5,796 bases of DNA from an uncultured Micavibrio sp. (lineage in GTDB: Bacteria > Pseudomonadota > Alphaproteobacteria > Micavibrionales > UBA1664), in assembly GCA_937896295.1 (NCBI GenBank), contig CALBME010000207.1:1-5796 (forward strand). Reading direction: 5' to 3'. Within the stretch, counting starts at the first letter, position 1. Every line of letters starts with the position of its first letter. The notes beneath the pieces are model-generated. The model saw only the letters and a list, made by a program, of their open reading frames with translations. It was not told the DNA's origin and searched no databases. Shown in pieces: positions 5,762 through 5,796 of this stretch. Position numbers and translations under genes: made by a program.

Positions 5762-5796
5762 AGATCGGAAGAGCACACGTCTGAACTCCAGTCACT
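5762..5796 (+). other. Illumina TruSeq adapter sequence (untrimmed contamination)
   Basis: From AGATCGGAAGAGC at 5762 to the second-last base the sequence is identical, from memory, to the standard TruSeq adapter attached to the 3' end of inserts. The last base would be the first index base. Read forward it gives RSEEHTSELQS; on the reverse strand it gives CSSDL, both well-known marks of adapter contamination in protein databases. It interrupts the aminopeptidase gene in a conserved region, so it is an artefact of library reads, not genomic DNA. Confidence 0.97.

Noticed and set aside
5578..5778. 66-codon minus-strand frame beginning MCSSDL
   Set aside because: Its first codons are the reverse complement of the sequencing adapter and the rest is antisense to the aminopeptidase.

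Overview
The window reads as alphaproteobacterial chromosome, and two genes decide this. One is mipZ, the ParA-like ATPase that positions FtsZ; the other is chpT, the CckA-to-CtrA phosphotransferase. Both families are essentially confined to Alphaproteobacteria. I cannot name a genus. Codon use is moderately GC-rich through the core of the window.

Layout. Positions 1-480 are a patchwork: a very GC-rich stretch with an open minus-strand frame that has no credible start (1 to ~240), an AT-richer stretch with nested hairpins (~225-380), and a GC-rich stretch whose best-looking reading frame is on the plus strand (~389-478). From ~479 to 4459 there is one compact minus-strand cluster. In transcription order it is mipZ, a previously unmarked 57-codon small gene, galU, a phosphomannomutase/phosphoglucomutase gene (17-nt overlap with galU), and chpT. 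chpT keeps its His-containing half but loses its expected C-terminal half where the patchwork begins. On the plus strand, starting only 21 nt from mipZ, is an Xaa-Pro aminopeptidase gene that runs to the right end.

The right end is not biological. Positions 5762-5796 match the Illumina TruSeq adapter, so the aminopeptidase frame is cut at 5761 and any protein read past that point is false. An untrimmed adapter at one end and an abrupt composition and strand change at the other both suggest an assembly contig with artefactual ends. The window is most reliable between ~480 and 5761.

How the genes fit together. The mutase interconverts hexose 6- and 1-phosphates, and GalU turns glucose 1-phosphate into UDP-glucose for envelope polysaccharides. 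MipZ sets the division plane and ChpT relays the cell-cycle phosphorelay. The cluster therefore joins division control to precursor supply for the envelope. I see no mobile element, CRISPR array, tRNA or rRNA, and no convincing new multi-gene system. The most useful biological leads are the small mipZ-galU gene and the extremely tight divergent mipZ/aminopeptidase junction.
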